DNA of 64,000 nt from Bog-473 sp963783965 (GTDB lineage Bacteria > Actinomycetota > Acidimicrobiia > Acidimicrobiales > RAAP-2). The notes beneath the pieces were generated by a model that was not told where the DNA came from, ran no database searches, and saw only the letters and a program-made list of their open reading frames with translations. Of this stretch, positions 47,927 to 56,017 are shown piece after piece (within the stretch, counting starts at the first letter, position 1; every line of letters starts with the position of its first letter). The position numbers were made by a program, and so were the translations under genes. The stretch spans positions 1-64,000 of the forward strand of contig CAWAPQ010000002.1 of the NCBI GenBank assembly GCA_963783965.1, given 5' to 3'.

Positions 47927-48835
47927 GTGGCGATGACGGCGATCAGCGTGGAGCACCTGTCCAAGTCCTACGGGGACACGGTGGCGGTGCGCGACGTCAG
48001 CTTCGAGGTGGAGAAGGGGGAGGTCTTCGCGCTCCTCGGGCCGAACGGCGCCGGGAAGACCACGACCGTCGAGATCCTCGAGGGATTTCGCGACCGGAGT
48101 GGCGGCACGGTGCAGACGCTCGGCGTGGACCCGGCCGCACACGACACGCAGCGCTGGTTGCGCACGCGCATCGGCGTGGTGCTGCAGGAGCTGGCCATCG
48201 AGCCGTACTACTCGGTGCGGCAGGTCCTTTCTCGCAACGCCGGCTACTACCCCGATCCTCGACCCATCGACGAGGTCATTGAGCTCATCGGCCTGCGCGA
48301 GAAGGCGGACGAGCGCATCAAGAAGCTCTCGGGCGGCCAGCAGCGTCGCCTCGATGTGGGTCTCGGCATCGTCGGCAACCCCGAGCTGCTCTTCCTCGAC
48401 GAGCCGACCACCGGCCTGGACCCCGCGGGACGGCGCGACACCTGGGACCTGATCAAACGGTTGTCCTCGGGCGGAACGACCGTGTTGCTCACGACCCACT
48501 ACATGGACGAGGTCGAGGCGTTGGCCCACCGGGTGGCCGTGCTGTTCGGCCAGGAGATCGTGGCCAGCGGCACACCGGCCTCCATCGGTGGCCGCGACCA
48601 GGGCGCGGTGACCATCCGCTTCCGCCTGCCCGGCGGCGTGGCGATGGACGAGCTCCCACTCCCGGCCGAGCCGTCGGTGGATGGCCATGTCGAGATCCAC
48701 ACCGAGGACGAACTGCGTGTGCTGCATGAGCTGACCGGATGGGCGCTGGCCGGCGGGCACCCGCTGGCGGGCCTGTCGGTGCTGCGCGAGTCGCTCGAAG
48801 ACGTGTATCTGGGCCTGACGAGGTCCGACGCATGA
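47927..48835 (+). CDS. ABC transporter ATP-binding protein (ABC-2 exporter type)
   Basis: A 302-residue ATPase of the DrrA/CcmA-like class. Walker A is G-P-N-G-A-G-K-T-T, the signature is L-S-G-G-Q-Q-R-R-L, and Walker B is L-L-F-L-D-E-P-T-T-G-L-D, with a switch His in T-T-H-Y-M-D-E. A C-terminal extension of about 80 residues follows. The next gene encodes the permease and overlaps it by ATGA, so the two form one exporter. Candidate start is GTG at 47927 or ATG at 47933, with GGGG just ahead. Such pairs export antibiotics, lipids or polysaccharide parts. No regulator is adjacent in the same direction except the MarR gene 84 bases upstream. Confidence 0.9.
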   Translation: MAMTAISVEHLSKSYGDTVAVRDVSFEVEKGEVFALLGPNGAGKTTTVEILEGFRDRSGGTVQTLGVDPAAHDTQRWLRTRIGVVLQELAIEPYYSVRQVLSRNAGYYPDPRPIDEVIELIGLREKADERIKKLSGGQQRRLDVGLGIVGNPELLFLDEPTTGLDPAGRRDTWDLIKRLSSGGTTVLLTTHYMDEVEALAHRVAVLFGQEIVASGTPASIGGRDQGAVTIRFRLPGGVAMDELPLPAEPSVDGHVEIHTEDELRVLHELTGWALAGGHPLAGLSVLRESLEDVYLGLTRSDA

Positions 48836-49686
48836 GCGCCTCCGTGCCATCCGCCGGCGGCGCAGCCCGTGCGAGCGCCGCCACACTCGAGGTCCCGCAG
48901 AAGGGCTCGTTCCGCGGCGTGAGCGACCTGCCGCTCGTGGCGCGCCAGGTGGGCTTCGAGCAGCTGTCGTTCTGGCTGAACCCGGTCGGCGCGCTCATGA
49001 CGATCGCCTTCTCGGTCGTGTTCCTCATTCTGTTGGGCGCCACTGCTGGCACCTCGACCGTCAGCTCCTACGGCCACATCAAGCTCATCGACTACTACGT
49101 GGCGGGCTTCTGCGCTTACGGCGTGATGGCCGCCTGCTTCACCATCCTCGCCATCACGTTGGTCAACCGGCGCGAGATGGGTCTCCTGAAGCGCCTCCGG
49201 CTGAGCCCGCTCCCCACGTGGATGGCGATGGCCGCCGTTCTGGTGAACGCCATGATCGTCGCCGCGCTCGGCGTCATCCTGCTCCTGGTGGTCGGCCGCG
49301 TCGGCTACAGCGTGCACGGGCCGGCGCACTGGCTGCCCTTCGTCGTCACGCTCGTCGTTGCCATGCTCTGCTACAGCGCCCTGGGGGTCGGGATGAGCAC
49401 GCTGGTCCCCAACGCCGACGCGGCCGGACCGATGGTGAGCCTCACGTTCTTCATCCTCGTCGCCCTGTCAGGGCTCTGGTTCCCGATCGCCCCGGGCTCG
49501 GGCCTGGCCACGTTCGCCGACTACTTCCCGATCCGCCACCTGATCAACGCGCTGGTGGCTTCGTTCACCGGGCAACCCGGCACGCCCATGTGGCCCTGGC
49601 GCGATCTGGGTGTCATGGCCATCTGGGGTGTGGCGGGCGCCGTCGTGGGTCTGCGGCGCTGGAGCTGGTCGCCGAAGCGGGGCTGA
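48832..49686 (+). CDS. ABC-2 type transporter permease
   Basis: A 284-residue permease with six membrane helices. The first is V-G-A-L-M-T-I-A-F-S-V-V-F-L-I-L-L. A cytoplasmic loop has N-R-R-E-M-G-L-L-K-R-L-R-L-S-P-L-P, the typical coupling-helix motif of ABC-2 exporters. The last helices end with A-L-S-G-L-W-F-P-I and a final W-G-V-A-G-A-V-V-G. The ATG overlaps the stop of the ATPase gene, which decides the start. An N-terminal tail of about 45 residues rich in Ala and Ser precedes helix 1. The cargo is unknown. Confidence 0.9.
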   Translation: MSASVPSAGGAARASAATLEVPQKGSFRGVSDLPLVARQVGFEQLSFWLNPVGALMTIAFSVVFLILLGATAGTSTVSSYGHIKLIDYYVAGFCAYGVMAACFTILAITLVNRREMGLLKRLRLSPLPTWMAMAAVLVNAMIVAALGVILLLVVGRVGYSVHGPAHWLPFVVTLVVAMLCYSALGVGMSTLVPNADAAGPMVSLTFFILVALSGLWFPIAPGSGLATFADYFPIRHLINALVASFTGQPGTPMWPWRDLGVMAIWGVAGAVVGLRRWSWSPKRG

Positions 49687-49746
49687 CCCCACGCTGACCG
49701 GTCGCTGAGCAGCCCGACAGTCGCGCCGGTCTTCAACGGGCCGAGT

Positions 49747-50491
49747 TCAACACGTCAGCCCCCCGTCGACCACGACCACCTGGCCGGTGAGAAAGGTGTT
49801 GGCGGGGTCGGCCAGGAACAGCACGGCCCGCGCCACGTCCTCGGGCTCCCCGAGCCGGCCCAGCGGAGTGCGCCGCGCAATCTGTCCCAGCTGGCCCTCG
49901 TCGAGGCCGTGGCTCATCTCGGTGCGCAGGTACCCGGGCGCCACGCTGTTGACGGTGATGCCACGCGACCCGAGCTCGCCGCGCCAGGGCCCGGGTCAGC
50001 CCGTCGAGCCCCGCCTTGGTCGCCCCGTAGACCGAGAGCCCGCGGTAGCCGGAGAGGCCCACGACGGAGGAGACGTTGATGATGGCGCCGGCCCGCCGGG
50101 CCAGCATCACCCGGCTGGCCGCCCGCGTCACGTAGACGGTTCCCTTGAGGTTCAGGTCGATGACCTGGTCGAGCGCGTCGTCCCCGAACAACCCGAGAAC
50201 GCCTTCGCGGGCGACGCCGGCGTTGTTCACCAGAACGTCGAGCCGGCCCCAACGCGCCGCGGCCTCCTTGACGAAGCGCTCTGCGTCGGCGGAGTCCGAG
50301 ATGTCCGCCGTGCCGAAGTGGAAGCGCTCCTTGTACTCCGGGTCGTCCTCCCAGGCCCGAACGGTCTCGGTCGCGGTGCGGGCACAGGTCTCGACGCAGT
50401 AGCCGGCGCCGAGGAGGGCGTCGACGAGGCCCGCCCCCAGCCCCCGGCTGCCGCCGGTCACGAGCGCGACGCGCGGGCTCGATTCGCTCAT
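49747..50491 (-). pseudogene. FabG-like SDR, frameshift near 49978
   Basis: A 3-ketoacyl-reductase-like SDR. The NADPH loop T-G-G-S-R-G-L-G-A-G, N-N-A-G-V-A-R-E-G, S-S-V-V-G-L-S-G-Y and Y-G-A-T-K-A-G catalytic site are intact in one frame. After A-L-A-R the C-terminal part is in another frame: I-T-V-N-S-V-A-P-G-Y-L-R-T-E-M-S-H-G, then L-G-R-L-G-E-P-E-D-V-A-R-A-V-L-F-L-A-D and V-V-D-G-G-L-T. A single extra base in the stretch GCGCGGCGAGC explains it. The ATG overlaps the end of the adenylating-ligase gene (ATGA), so it is the last gene of the methyltransferase-ACP-ligase-SDR operon. It would reduce an acyl-ACP ketone if the frameshift is not real. Confidence 0.85.
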
Positions 50492-51876
50492 CCCTCCGTC
50501 CTCCTGACCGTCTTGCCGCCCCGGGTCTCGAGCGCGGCGACCAGGTTCACGCTGCGCGGTTGCCACGCCCGCGGCAGATCGGCCACGGCCTCCCTGACCG
50601 CACGCCGGATCTCGTCGGCGTCCGCCACCGCGGCACCTCCCACCGGCACGATGTCGACGGCGACGATGGACCCGGTCAGCTTGCTGGGGCGTCCGAAGAC
50701 CCGTGCGGCCTCCACGGATGCCAGCGAAAGGACCCGCTCTTCGACGGGGAGCGGGTGGACCTTGACGCCGCCGACGTTGATGATCTCCGACTGCCTTCCC
50801 CGGAACAGGACACGCGTGCCCACGATCTCGACGAGGTCGCCGGTCGGCCGCCAGGCCGTCGGGCTGGGGGCGGCGCCGTCCGGCTCGTCCGCGTAGCCGA
50901 GCATGCCGGCCTCCGCCCGGACCCAGAGCTCGCCCTGCTCGGCGCGCACGTTGGACGTGGGGTTCGAGGCGCTCCACAGCGATCCGAGGGCGATCCCTGG
51001 CAGTCCGTCCGTCACCGACGTGATGGAGCCGAACTCGGTCGACGCGTACACCTGCGACACCCGAGCGAGTGGAAAGGCGATCCGCAACTCTTCCAGCAGG
51101 TCGCCGGAGCTGGCCTCGCCCCCCAGGGTGATCTGTTCGAGGCTGGGGAGCCGGACGTGTCGGTTGCGAGCCTCGGCGAGGAGGAAGCGCCAGAAGGTGG
51201 GCGTCGCGCTGACACAGGTGACCCCGTCGGACAGCAGCGCGTCGAGACCGTTCTTCGGCTGTCGTGGGAAGGGCGCCACGAGCGTCGCCCCGCTGGCTAC
51301 GACGTGGAGCAGCACTTGGATTCCGGCGAACTGGTGCGGGCCGTAGGCCAGCAGCCAGCGCTGTGCGGGCGCAGGCCGCACGTTGTCCACCGTCTGGGAG
51401 AGCACGCGCCAGTCGTGGCGCGCCGCCTTCGGGGCGCCCGTGGTGCCGGTCGTCCGGATCACCAGTGGTTGGGGAGCGTCGGGCGGCGCAATGTCGGCGA
51501 TCTCGCTGTCGCGCGCGTCCATCAGAAGCTCCTCGGGGCAGACCACCTCGAGCGGCCCGCTCCGGATGTCGTCGCGCCGCGTCACGATGACGGTGTGTCC
51601 GAGCGAGCCGGCCTCTTCGGCCAGCGTTCGCGCGTCCATGTCGGGTTGGTATTGGCATGGTTCCGCGCCGGCCAGTGCCGCGCCCGCGAGCAAGCGCAGC
51701 ACCCAGGCGGCATCGGAGTCGGCGACGGCGAAGCGCGTGACGCCGCGGCACCGCAGGGCGGTCGCCACGCGCCGGGAGTCGTCGAGCAGGTCGCCGTAGG
51801 ACGACGCACCCGCCGACGTCACGACCGCGGTCTGTTCCGGATCGGCGGCGGCAGCCGCCTCGAGGAGAGCGATCAT
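50488..51876 (-). CDS. AMP-forming acyl/aryl ligase (ANL superfamily)
   Basis: A 462-residue adenylate-forming enzyme. The P-loop is R-T-T-G-T-T-G-A-P-K (142-150), then Y-A-S-T-E-F-G-S-I as the A5 motif, T-G-D-L-V-E as A7, and G-R-Q-S-E-I-I-N-V-G-G-V-K-V-H-P as A8. The end keeps a catalytic Lys (G-G-K-T-V-R-R). It is shorter than usual ANL enzymes because the N-terminal part is compact. It lies between a stand-alone acyl carrier protein and an SDR with ATGA overlaps on both sides, so it most likely loads an acyl or aryl acid onto that carrier. The substrate is unknown. Confidence 0.88.
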   Translation of the reverse strand: MIALLEAAAAADPEQTAVVTSAGASSYGDLLDDSRRVATALRCRGVTRFAVADSDAAWVLRLLAGAALAGAEPCQYQPDMDARTLAEEAGSLGHTVIVTRRDDIRSGPLEVVCPEELLMDARDSEIADIAPPDAPQPLVIRTTGTTGAPKAARHDWRVLSQTVDNVRPAPAQRWLLAYGPHQFAGIQVLLHVVASGATLVAPFPRQPKNGLDALLSDGVTCVSATPTFWRFLLAEARNRHVRLPSLEQITLGGEASSGDLLEELRIAFPLARVSQVYASTEFGSITSVTDGLPGIALGSLWSASNPTSNVRAEQGELWVRAEAGMLGYADEPDGAAPSPTAWRPTGDLVEIVGTRVLFRGRQSEIINVGGVKVHPLPVEERVLSLASVEAARVFGRPSKLTGSIVAVDIVPVGGAAVADADEIRRAVREAVADLPRAWQPRSVNLVAALETRGGKTVRRTEG

Positions 51877-52124
51877 TCCGTGCGGACGGCTGCGTAGAAG
51901 AGCACGATGTCGCCCACCGTGTCGGGGAGGTCACCCCCGGCCGAGAAAGGATCGGATCCGAACTCGTCCTCGAGCATGGCGGAGAGCTCCGCCGCTTCGA
52001 GGGAGTCGAGGCCGAGCCCGTCTCCCCAGAGGCCCGTACCGTCGTTCCATCCTCCCGCACCCTTGTCGGTGCGCTCGAGGAAGTCGCTGATGACGGCGTG
52101 TGCCTTGTCCTGTCCGCTTTCCAT
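51873..52124 (-). CDS. Stand-alone acyl carrier protein
   Basis: An 83-residue carrier protein. The phosphopantetheine site is G-L-G-L-D-S-L-E-A-A-E-L with Ser41, followed by an acidic helix M-L-E-D-E-F-G-S-D-P-F. The N-terminal helix and the loop with tryptophans and glycines (G-G-W-N-D-G-T-G-L-W-G-D) are longer than in fatty-acid ACP, which suggests a dedicated pathway. A GGAAGGGG site sets ATG at 52124. The stop overlaps the ligase start (ATGA). It would carry the acid activated by that ligase while the SDR and other enzymes act on it. Confidence 0.88.
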   Translation of the reverse strand: MESGQDKAHAVISDFLERTDKGAGGWNDGTGLWGDGLGLDSLEAAELSAMLEDEFGSDPFSAGGDLPDTVGDIVLFYAAVRTE

Positions 52125-52179
52125 TGTTCCCCTTCCTTTCGAATGATCGCCCGTCGCTATTACCCGTCGCCGTCGGATC

Positions 52180-53016
52180 TCATTTGACGGCGGCGAGGAT
52201 TCCGTAGCCGAGGGTCTGATCCCTCCAGAAGCCCTCCAGGACATGCGTCGACTCCACGAAGTCGCACACGCCCGCGTCGCCGATCAGGTCGCGCAGGGTG
52301 TCCTCGTGGGTGTCGACGTTGGCCCGCCAGGCGGCGAAGGTCGGCAGTGTGGGCTGGCTGATGTCCGAGGCATCGGTCACGGTCATGTGGAGCGAGGCGA
52401 GGGTCGACGCGTAGGCGTCCAGGGGCTCCATGTGCGCATCGCCGAAGGCCCGCCGGAGGAGGGCGAAGTCCTCGCGACGGGCCCGCACCTCGGGGAACGG
52501 GATCTCGCGCCTGCGCATGACGTCGCAGAGCACGAGCCGACCGTCCGGCGCAAGGACGCGCACGCACTCGCGGAGGAGGGCGGGCTTGTCGCGCATCAGG
52601 TGTGACGACTCGAGCACCCACACGACGTCGAAGGCGTTGTCGTCGAGGCGGTTGTCGGTACCGTCGCGCTGCTCGAACACCGCGCCACGCAGGCTGCGGG
52701 CGGCCGCCAGCGCGCTGGCCGCCTCCACCCCGCTCGGACTCGTCGTGATGCCGACAGCCGACACCCCGAGTCGGGCCACCATGTCGCACGACTGGTGGCC
52801 GGTGCCGCACCCGACGTCGAGCACCCGGTCGCCGGCTCCCATGGCGGCGCGGTCGAGCATGGAGCGGGTCAGGGCCCCGGTGGCCCGGTCCAACGGCGTC
52901 CCGGCGGACTCGAAGAGCCCGTAGTGGAATTCCTCGCCCATGATCAGTTGCCAGGCGCGGTGCACGCGGTCATAGTGCGCGGCAGGCGCGTACGTCTCCG
53001 TGTTCTCGGTGCCCAT
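52180..53016 (-). CDS. SAM-dependent methyltransferase (UbiE/tocopherol-MT-like)
   Basis: A 278-residue class I methyltransferase. The SAM loop is V-L-D-V-G-C-G-T-G-H-Q and the acidic strand is near V-G-I-T-T-S, with the post-motifs F-D-V-V-W-V-L-E-S-S-H-L and G-R-L-V-L-C-D-V. An N-terminal region with A-A-H-Y-D-R-V-H-R-A-W and F-H-Y-G-L-F-E is typical of the sterol/tocopherol/phosphoethanolamine-type subgroup that methylates small molecules. A GGAGGA site fits ATG at 53016. It is the first gene of the methyltransferase-ACP-ligase-SDR operon and divergent from a beta-helix acyltransferase. It probably tailors the acyl chain or the final product. Confidence 0.88.
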   Translation of the reverse strand: MGTENTETYAPAAHYDRVHRAWQLIMGEEFHYGLFESAGTPLDRATGALTRSMLDRAAMGAGDRVLDVGCGTGHQSCDMVARLGVSAVGITTSPSGVEAASALAAARSLRGAVFEQRDGTDNRLDDNAFDVVWVLESSHLMRDKPALLRECVRVLAPDGRLVLCDVMRRREIPFPEVRARREDFALLRRAFGDAHMEPLDAYASTLASLHMTVTDASDISQPTLPTFAAWRANVDTHEDTLRDLIGDAGVCDFVESTHVLEGFWRDQTLGYGILAAVK

Positions 53017-53138
53017 GACCCGTTCCTCCGTCCCGAGCGACGACGTTGCCCGTCCCGGCTGGGGCGAGCTTTGGCCGTCACGGGCTGTGGATAGAGTTGC
53101 CGTCTCCACCTTCTACAAACGGACCAACGGGGTGATGC

Positions 53139-53832
53139 TTGCGGCTCGTCTTGGCATTTTGCATGCTCGTGCTGCCGTCCCGATGCAAGGGCTACCTGGG
53201 ACGACGGCTGTTCGGGTGGGACATTGATCCGACCGCGTACATCGGGCGCAGCATCATCCTTGTCCGTCATTTGTCGATGGGTCCGGGGGCCAGCATCGGG
53301 CCGCTGAACGTCATCAGGGACCTCGAGGAGCTGCGCCTGGCCGAGGGCGCCAGCATCGCCGCCCGCAACTGGATCACCGGATTCCCCCGCTCGTCCGATC
53401 CCGCCACCGACGCCTTCCCGCACTCGCCGAACCGGCGCCCGTCCCTGATCATGGGGAAAGGGGCGATGATCACCATGGCCCACGAGATCGATTGTGCCGA
53501 TCGGGTCGAAATCGGCGACTACAGCTCGCTGGCCGGGTTCCGCTGCACCGTCCTCACGCACAGCCTGAACCTGGTGCGTGACCGCTTCGTCACCGGCGCC
53601 GTCGAGATAGGGCCCCACGCGGCGGTGATGTCGGGTGCCACTCTGCTGAGCGGGACCAGTGTCCCGGCCCGCTCCATCGTCTCGGCGGGTTCCGTCGTGA
53701 ACACCCCGCTCAGCGAGGAGCTGACGTTCTACAGCGGGAATCCGGCCGTCGCCGTCCGCCCCCTGCCCGAGACCCTCGGCTTCTTCCACCGGGGCGAGCA
53801 CGACGCGCGGCGTTCTGGGGGTCGAGGCGTAG
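53139..53832 (+). CDS. Left-handed beta-helix acyltransferase-like protein
   Basis: About 230 residues. The hexapeptide repeat pattern is visible from residue 25: I-D-P-T-A-Y-I-G-R, M-G-P-G-A-S-I-G-P, A-D-R-V-E-I-G-D-Y-S-S-L-A-G, V-E-I-G-P-H-A-A-V-M-S-G-A and S-V-P-A-R-S-I-V-S-A-G-S-V-V-N-T-P-L. This is a LbetaH fold used for O- or N-acetyl transfer to sugars. The start is TTG at 53139 behind ACGGGGTG. In the current frame there is no stop and the reading continues into the next gene; one base less near 53810 gives the natural-looking end A-R-R-V-L-G-V-E-A and a TAG at 53830. I place the end there. Confidence 0.7.
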
Positions 53833-53861
53833 GACGCCCGCCTCACCGTCGTTCCTCGACC

Positions 53862-54717
53862 GTGACGGTCGATCGAACCACCTCGGAGGCGTCCCTGTAC
53901 CTCGACCTGCTCAAGCGCAGCCTGACCGGGTCGCTGGCCGAGGACAACGACAGCATCCTCGGGGGCGTGCGGACCGCCGGATCGACATCGTGGAAGCGGC
54001 GGCTGGCCAACGTGGTGGGCGACGTGGCGGCGCGGGCCAACGTCGAGATCGCCTACAAGAAGCCGTACGACCCCATGTCGCGTGAGCTCGGCCGGGACTG
54101 GCCCTCACGCGCCGAGTCGATGATCGGTCTGCGCCGCATGGACAACATCCAGCACTGCGTGCAGACGGTGATCGACGAGCGCGTGCCCGGCGACCTGCTC
54201 GAAGCCGGCGTCTGGCGCGGTGGTGCCTGCATCTTCATGAAGGCCAACCTGGTGGCACGAGACGACACGACGCCGCGTCGTCTGGGTCGCCGATTCGTTC
54301 CGAGGTCTGCCGCCGCCCAACGAGACGTTGTACCCCGCCGACTGCGGTGACGACCTGCACACCCGCGCCGGTCTCAGCGTCGGGGCCGGCCAGGTGCGGC
54401 ACAACTTCGCGCGTCACGGCCTGCTCGACGACCGGGTGCGGTTCCTCGAGGGCTGGTTCAAGGACACCTTGCCGGCCGCCCCGATCGAGGCCCTGTCGGT
54501 GATGCGGCTGGACGGCGACATGTACGAGTCGACCTGGCAGGCCATCGACGCGCTGTACCCGAAGCTCTCGCCGGGTGGCTTCTGCATCATCGACGACTTC
54601 GGGAGTCACCAGTCACAGGCCGGCCAGGCCGTGCTCGACTACCGCCGGGCCCGGGGTATCGACGAGGAGATCGTGGACATCGACGGCTTCGGCGCCTACT
54701 GGCGGAGGCGGTGGTAG
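53862..54717 (+). pseudogene. TylF/macrocin-O-methyltransferase-like, frameshift near 54272
   Basis: A TylF-family sugar methyltransferase read across one indel. The N-terminal part has Y-L-D-L-L-K-R-S-L-T-G, S-M-I-G-L-R-R-M-D-N-I-Q and G-D-L-L-E-A-G-V-W-R-G-G-A-C-I-F-M, the SAM site of this family. At about 54272 the frame changes by one extra base; then come R-V-V-W-V-A-D-S-F-R-G-L-P-P-P-N-E, Y-P-A-D-C-G-D-D-L, D-G-D-M-Y-E-S-T and a C-terminal I-D-D-F-G-S-H. The D-G-D-M-Y-E-S segment binds Mg2+ in TylF. GTG at 53862 is used as start; the frame is open from the acyltransferase gene before it. It converges on a glycosyltransferase gene 9 bases away. Confidence 0.8.
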
Positions 54718-54726
54718 GCGTCCGGT

Positions 54727-55935
54727 TCAGCCCCAGCTGCCCGTCCCACCGGCGAAGCGGTCCTGCAGCGACCCGGCAAGCCGGGGAAAGCGCTTCTTGA
54801 CCCGGTCGTACTCCTCGGGCAGCACGATGCGCGCGCACTTGGCACTCTCGTGCAGAAGCCCGCGGCCGATGGCGAGGCGACCCGCCCGCCGACGCCAGCG
54901 CTCGTAGGCCGCCGCGTCGGCCGCGTCGAAGGGCGACGGCAGCGGGAGGGCGCTCGTCTGGCGCTCCCTGCCGTAGGCCCGGCGGAGCTGGCGTGAGATC
55001 AACCGGCCCCGGCTGTCCCTGGCGTAAGGGTACGGCGGTGCCGGCGCGAGCACTTCCTCGTACGAGGACAGGACACCCGCGTACTCCTTGCACAATTGCA
55101 GCAGCACGCTGTCGTCCTGCACCAGGTGTGCGTAGGAGTCGAGCGCACGCAGCGACAGCTTTTCCGGCGCGCGCGAATCGAAGGCGTGGAAGTGGAAGAG
55201 CCGGAGCCGTTCACCCGTGGAGGCGATGCGGTAGCCGTCGGCGTCGAGCGCCAGCGGTCGTTCCCACAGGTTGGCGACGCTGACGTTGTACCCGGCGTGG
55301 CGGAAGCTCGCCGCCTGGAAATGCGAGCTCCCGATGTCCATCCACTTCTGATCGACGAACAGGCCGGCCAGGGGGTCGTAGAGGCATTCGGTGCTGAGGC
55401 GGGACCACCACCACTCGAGGGCGGGCAGGGACCGGCGGTCGACGGCGCAGAAGCCGAGATTGTTGACCCCTACCAGGAGGAGGTGGCCGTCGGAATGATC
55501 CGCCCCCGGGGGCGGAGGCCCGAGGAAGTGGGGCGTGAGGAGGATCCCCCCCGCCGACGCCCCGAGGGCACCCGGCAGCTCCACCATGGGCGCGGTGAGG
55601 TAGGTGTCGGGGTCCAGGTAGACGGCCTGGTCGGCGTCCTCGAGCAGCCTCTGCAGCAGCAGCGGTTTCACCGCCGTGGCCAGCTCGACCAGGTCATAGG
55701 ACATGGCCAGCTCACGGACGCTGCGACGCGAGAGGCCGAGCGAGGCGGTGCTCAGGCAGACCACGCCGGGCAGATCGGGCAGCTGGTCGTCCTCCGCCAG
55801 GTCGATGAACAGAATGCGCAGGACCGCCCCGTCCTCGTGGCGCCGCAGGCTCTCGGCCAGCGCGAGCGCCTTGGGGAGGTAGTTCGTCGAGAGAATGGTG
55901 CAGTAGGCGCGCGTCCCGTTGCCTCGCGGGGTCAT
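54727..55935 (-). CDS. Glycosyltransferase, GT8-like
   Basis: A 402-residue glycosyltransferase with a GT-A fold. The start Y-C-T-I-L-S-T-N-Y-L-P-K-A-L-A-L-A-E-S-L resembles GT8/GT24 proteins, and the D-x-D motif is A-V-Y-L-D-P-D-T-Y-L. Downstream are N-N-L-G-F-C-A-V, F-V-D-Q-K-W-M-D-I, and H-A-G-Y-N-V-S-V-A-N-L-W-E-R. These enzymes need Mn2+ and transfer a hexose from a nucleotide sugar. It has no signal or membrane segment. It lies beside a TylF-like methyltransferase and an acyl-CoA synthetase, within a surface glycan/lipid region. Donor and acceptor are unknown. Confidence 0.85.
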   Translation of the reverse strand: MTPRGNGTRAYCTILSTNYLPKALALAESLRRHEDGAVLRILFIDLAEDDQLPDLPGVVCLSTASLGLSRRSVRELAMSYDLVELATAVKPLLLQRLLEDADQAVYLDPDTYLTAPMVELPGALGASAGGILLTPHFLGPPPPGADHSDGHLLLVGVNNLGFCAVDRRSLPALEWWWSRLSTECLYDPLAGLFVDQKWMDIGSSHFQAASFRHAGYNVSVANLWERPLALDADGYRIASTGERLRLFHFHAFDSRAPEKLSLRALDSYAHLVQDDSVLLQLCKEYAGVLSSYEEVLAPAPPYPYARDSRGRLISRQLRRAYGRERQTSALPLPSPFDAADAAAYERWRRRAGRLAIGRGLLHESAKCARIVLPEEYDRVKKRFPRLAGSLQDRFAGGTGSWG

Positions 55936-56017
55936 ACCTCGACAACGCAGGTGGGGGGCCGCTTCATACGGCCCTTCGGGTGGGCGCCCCGACCTCCCGG
56001 TGGGCTAGAAGAGGGCG

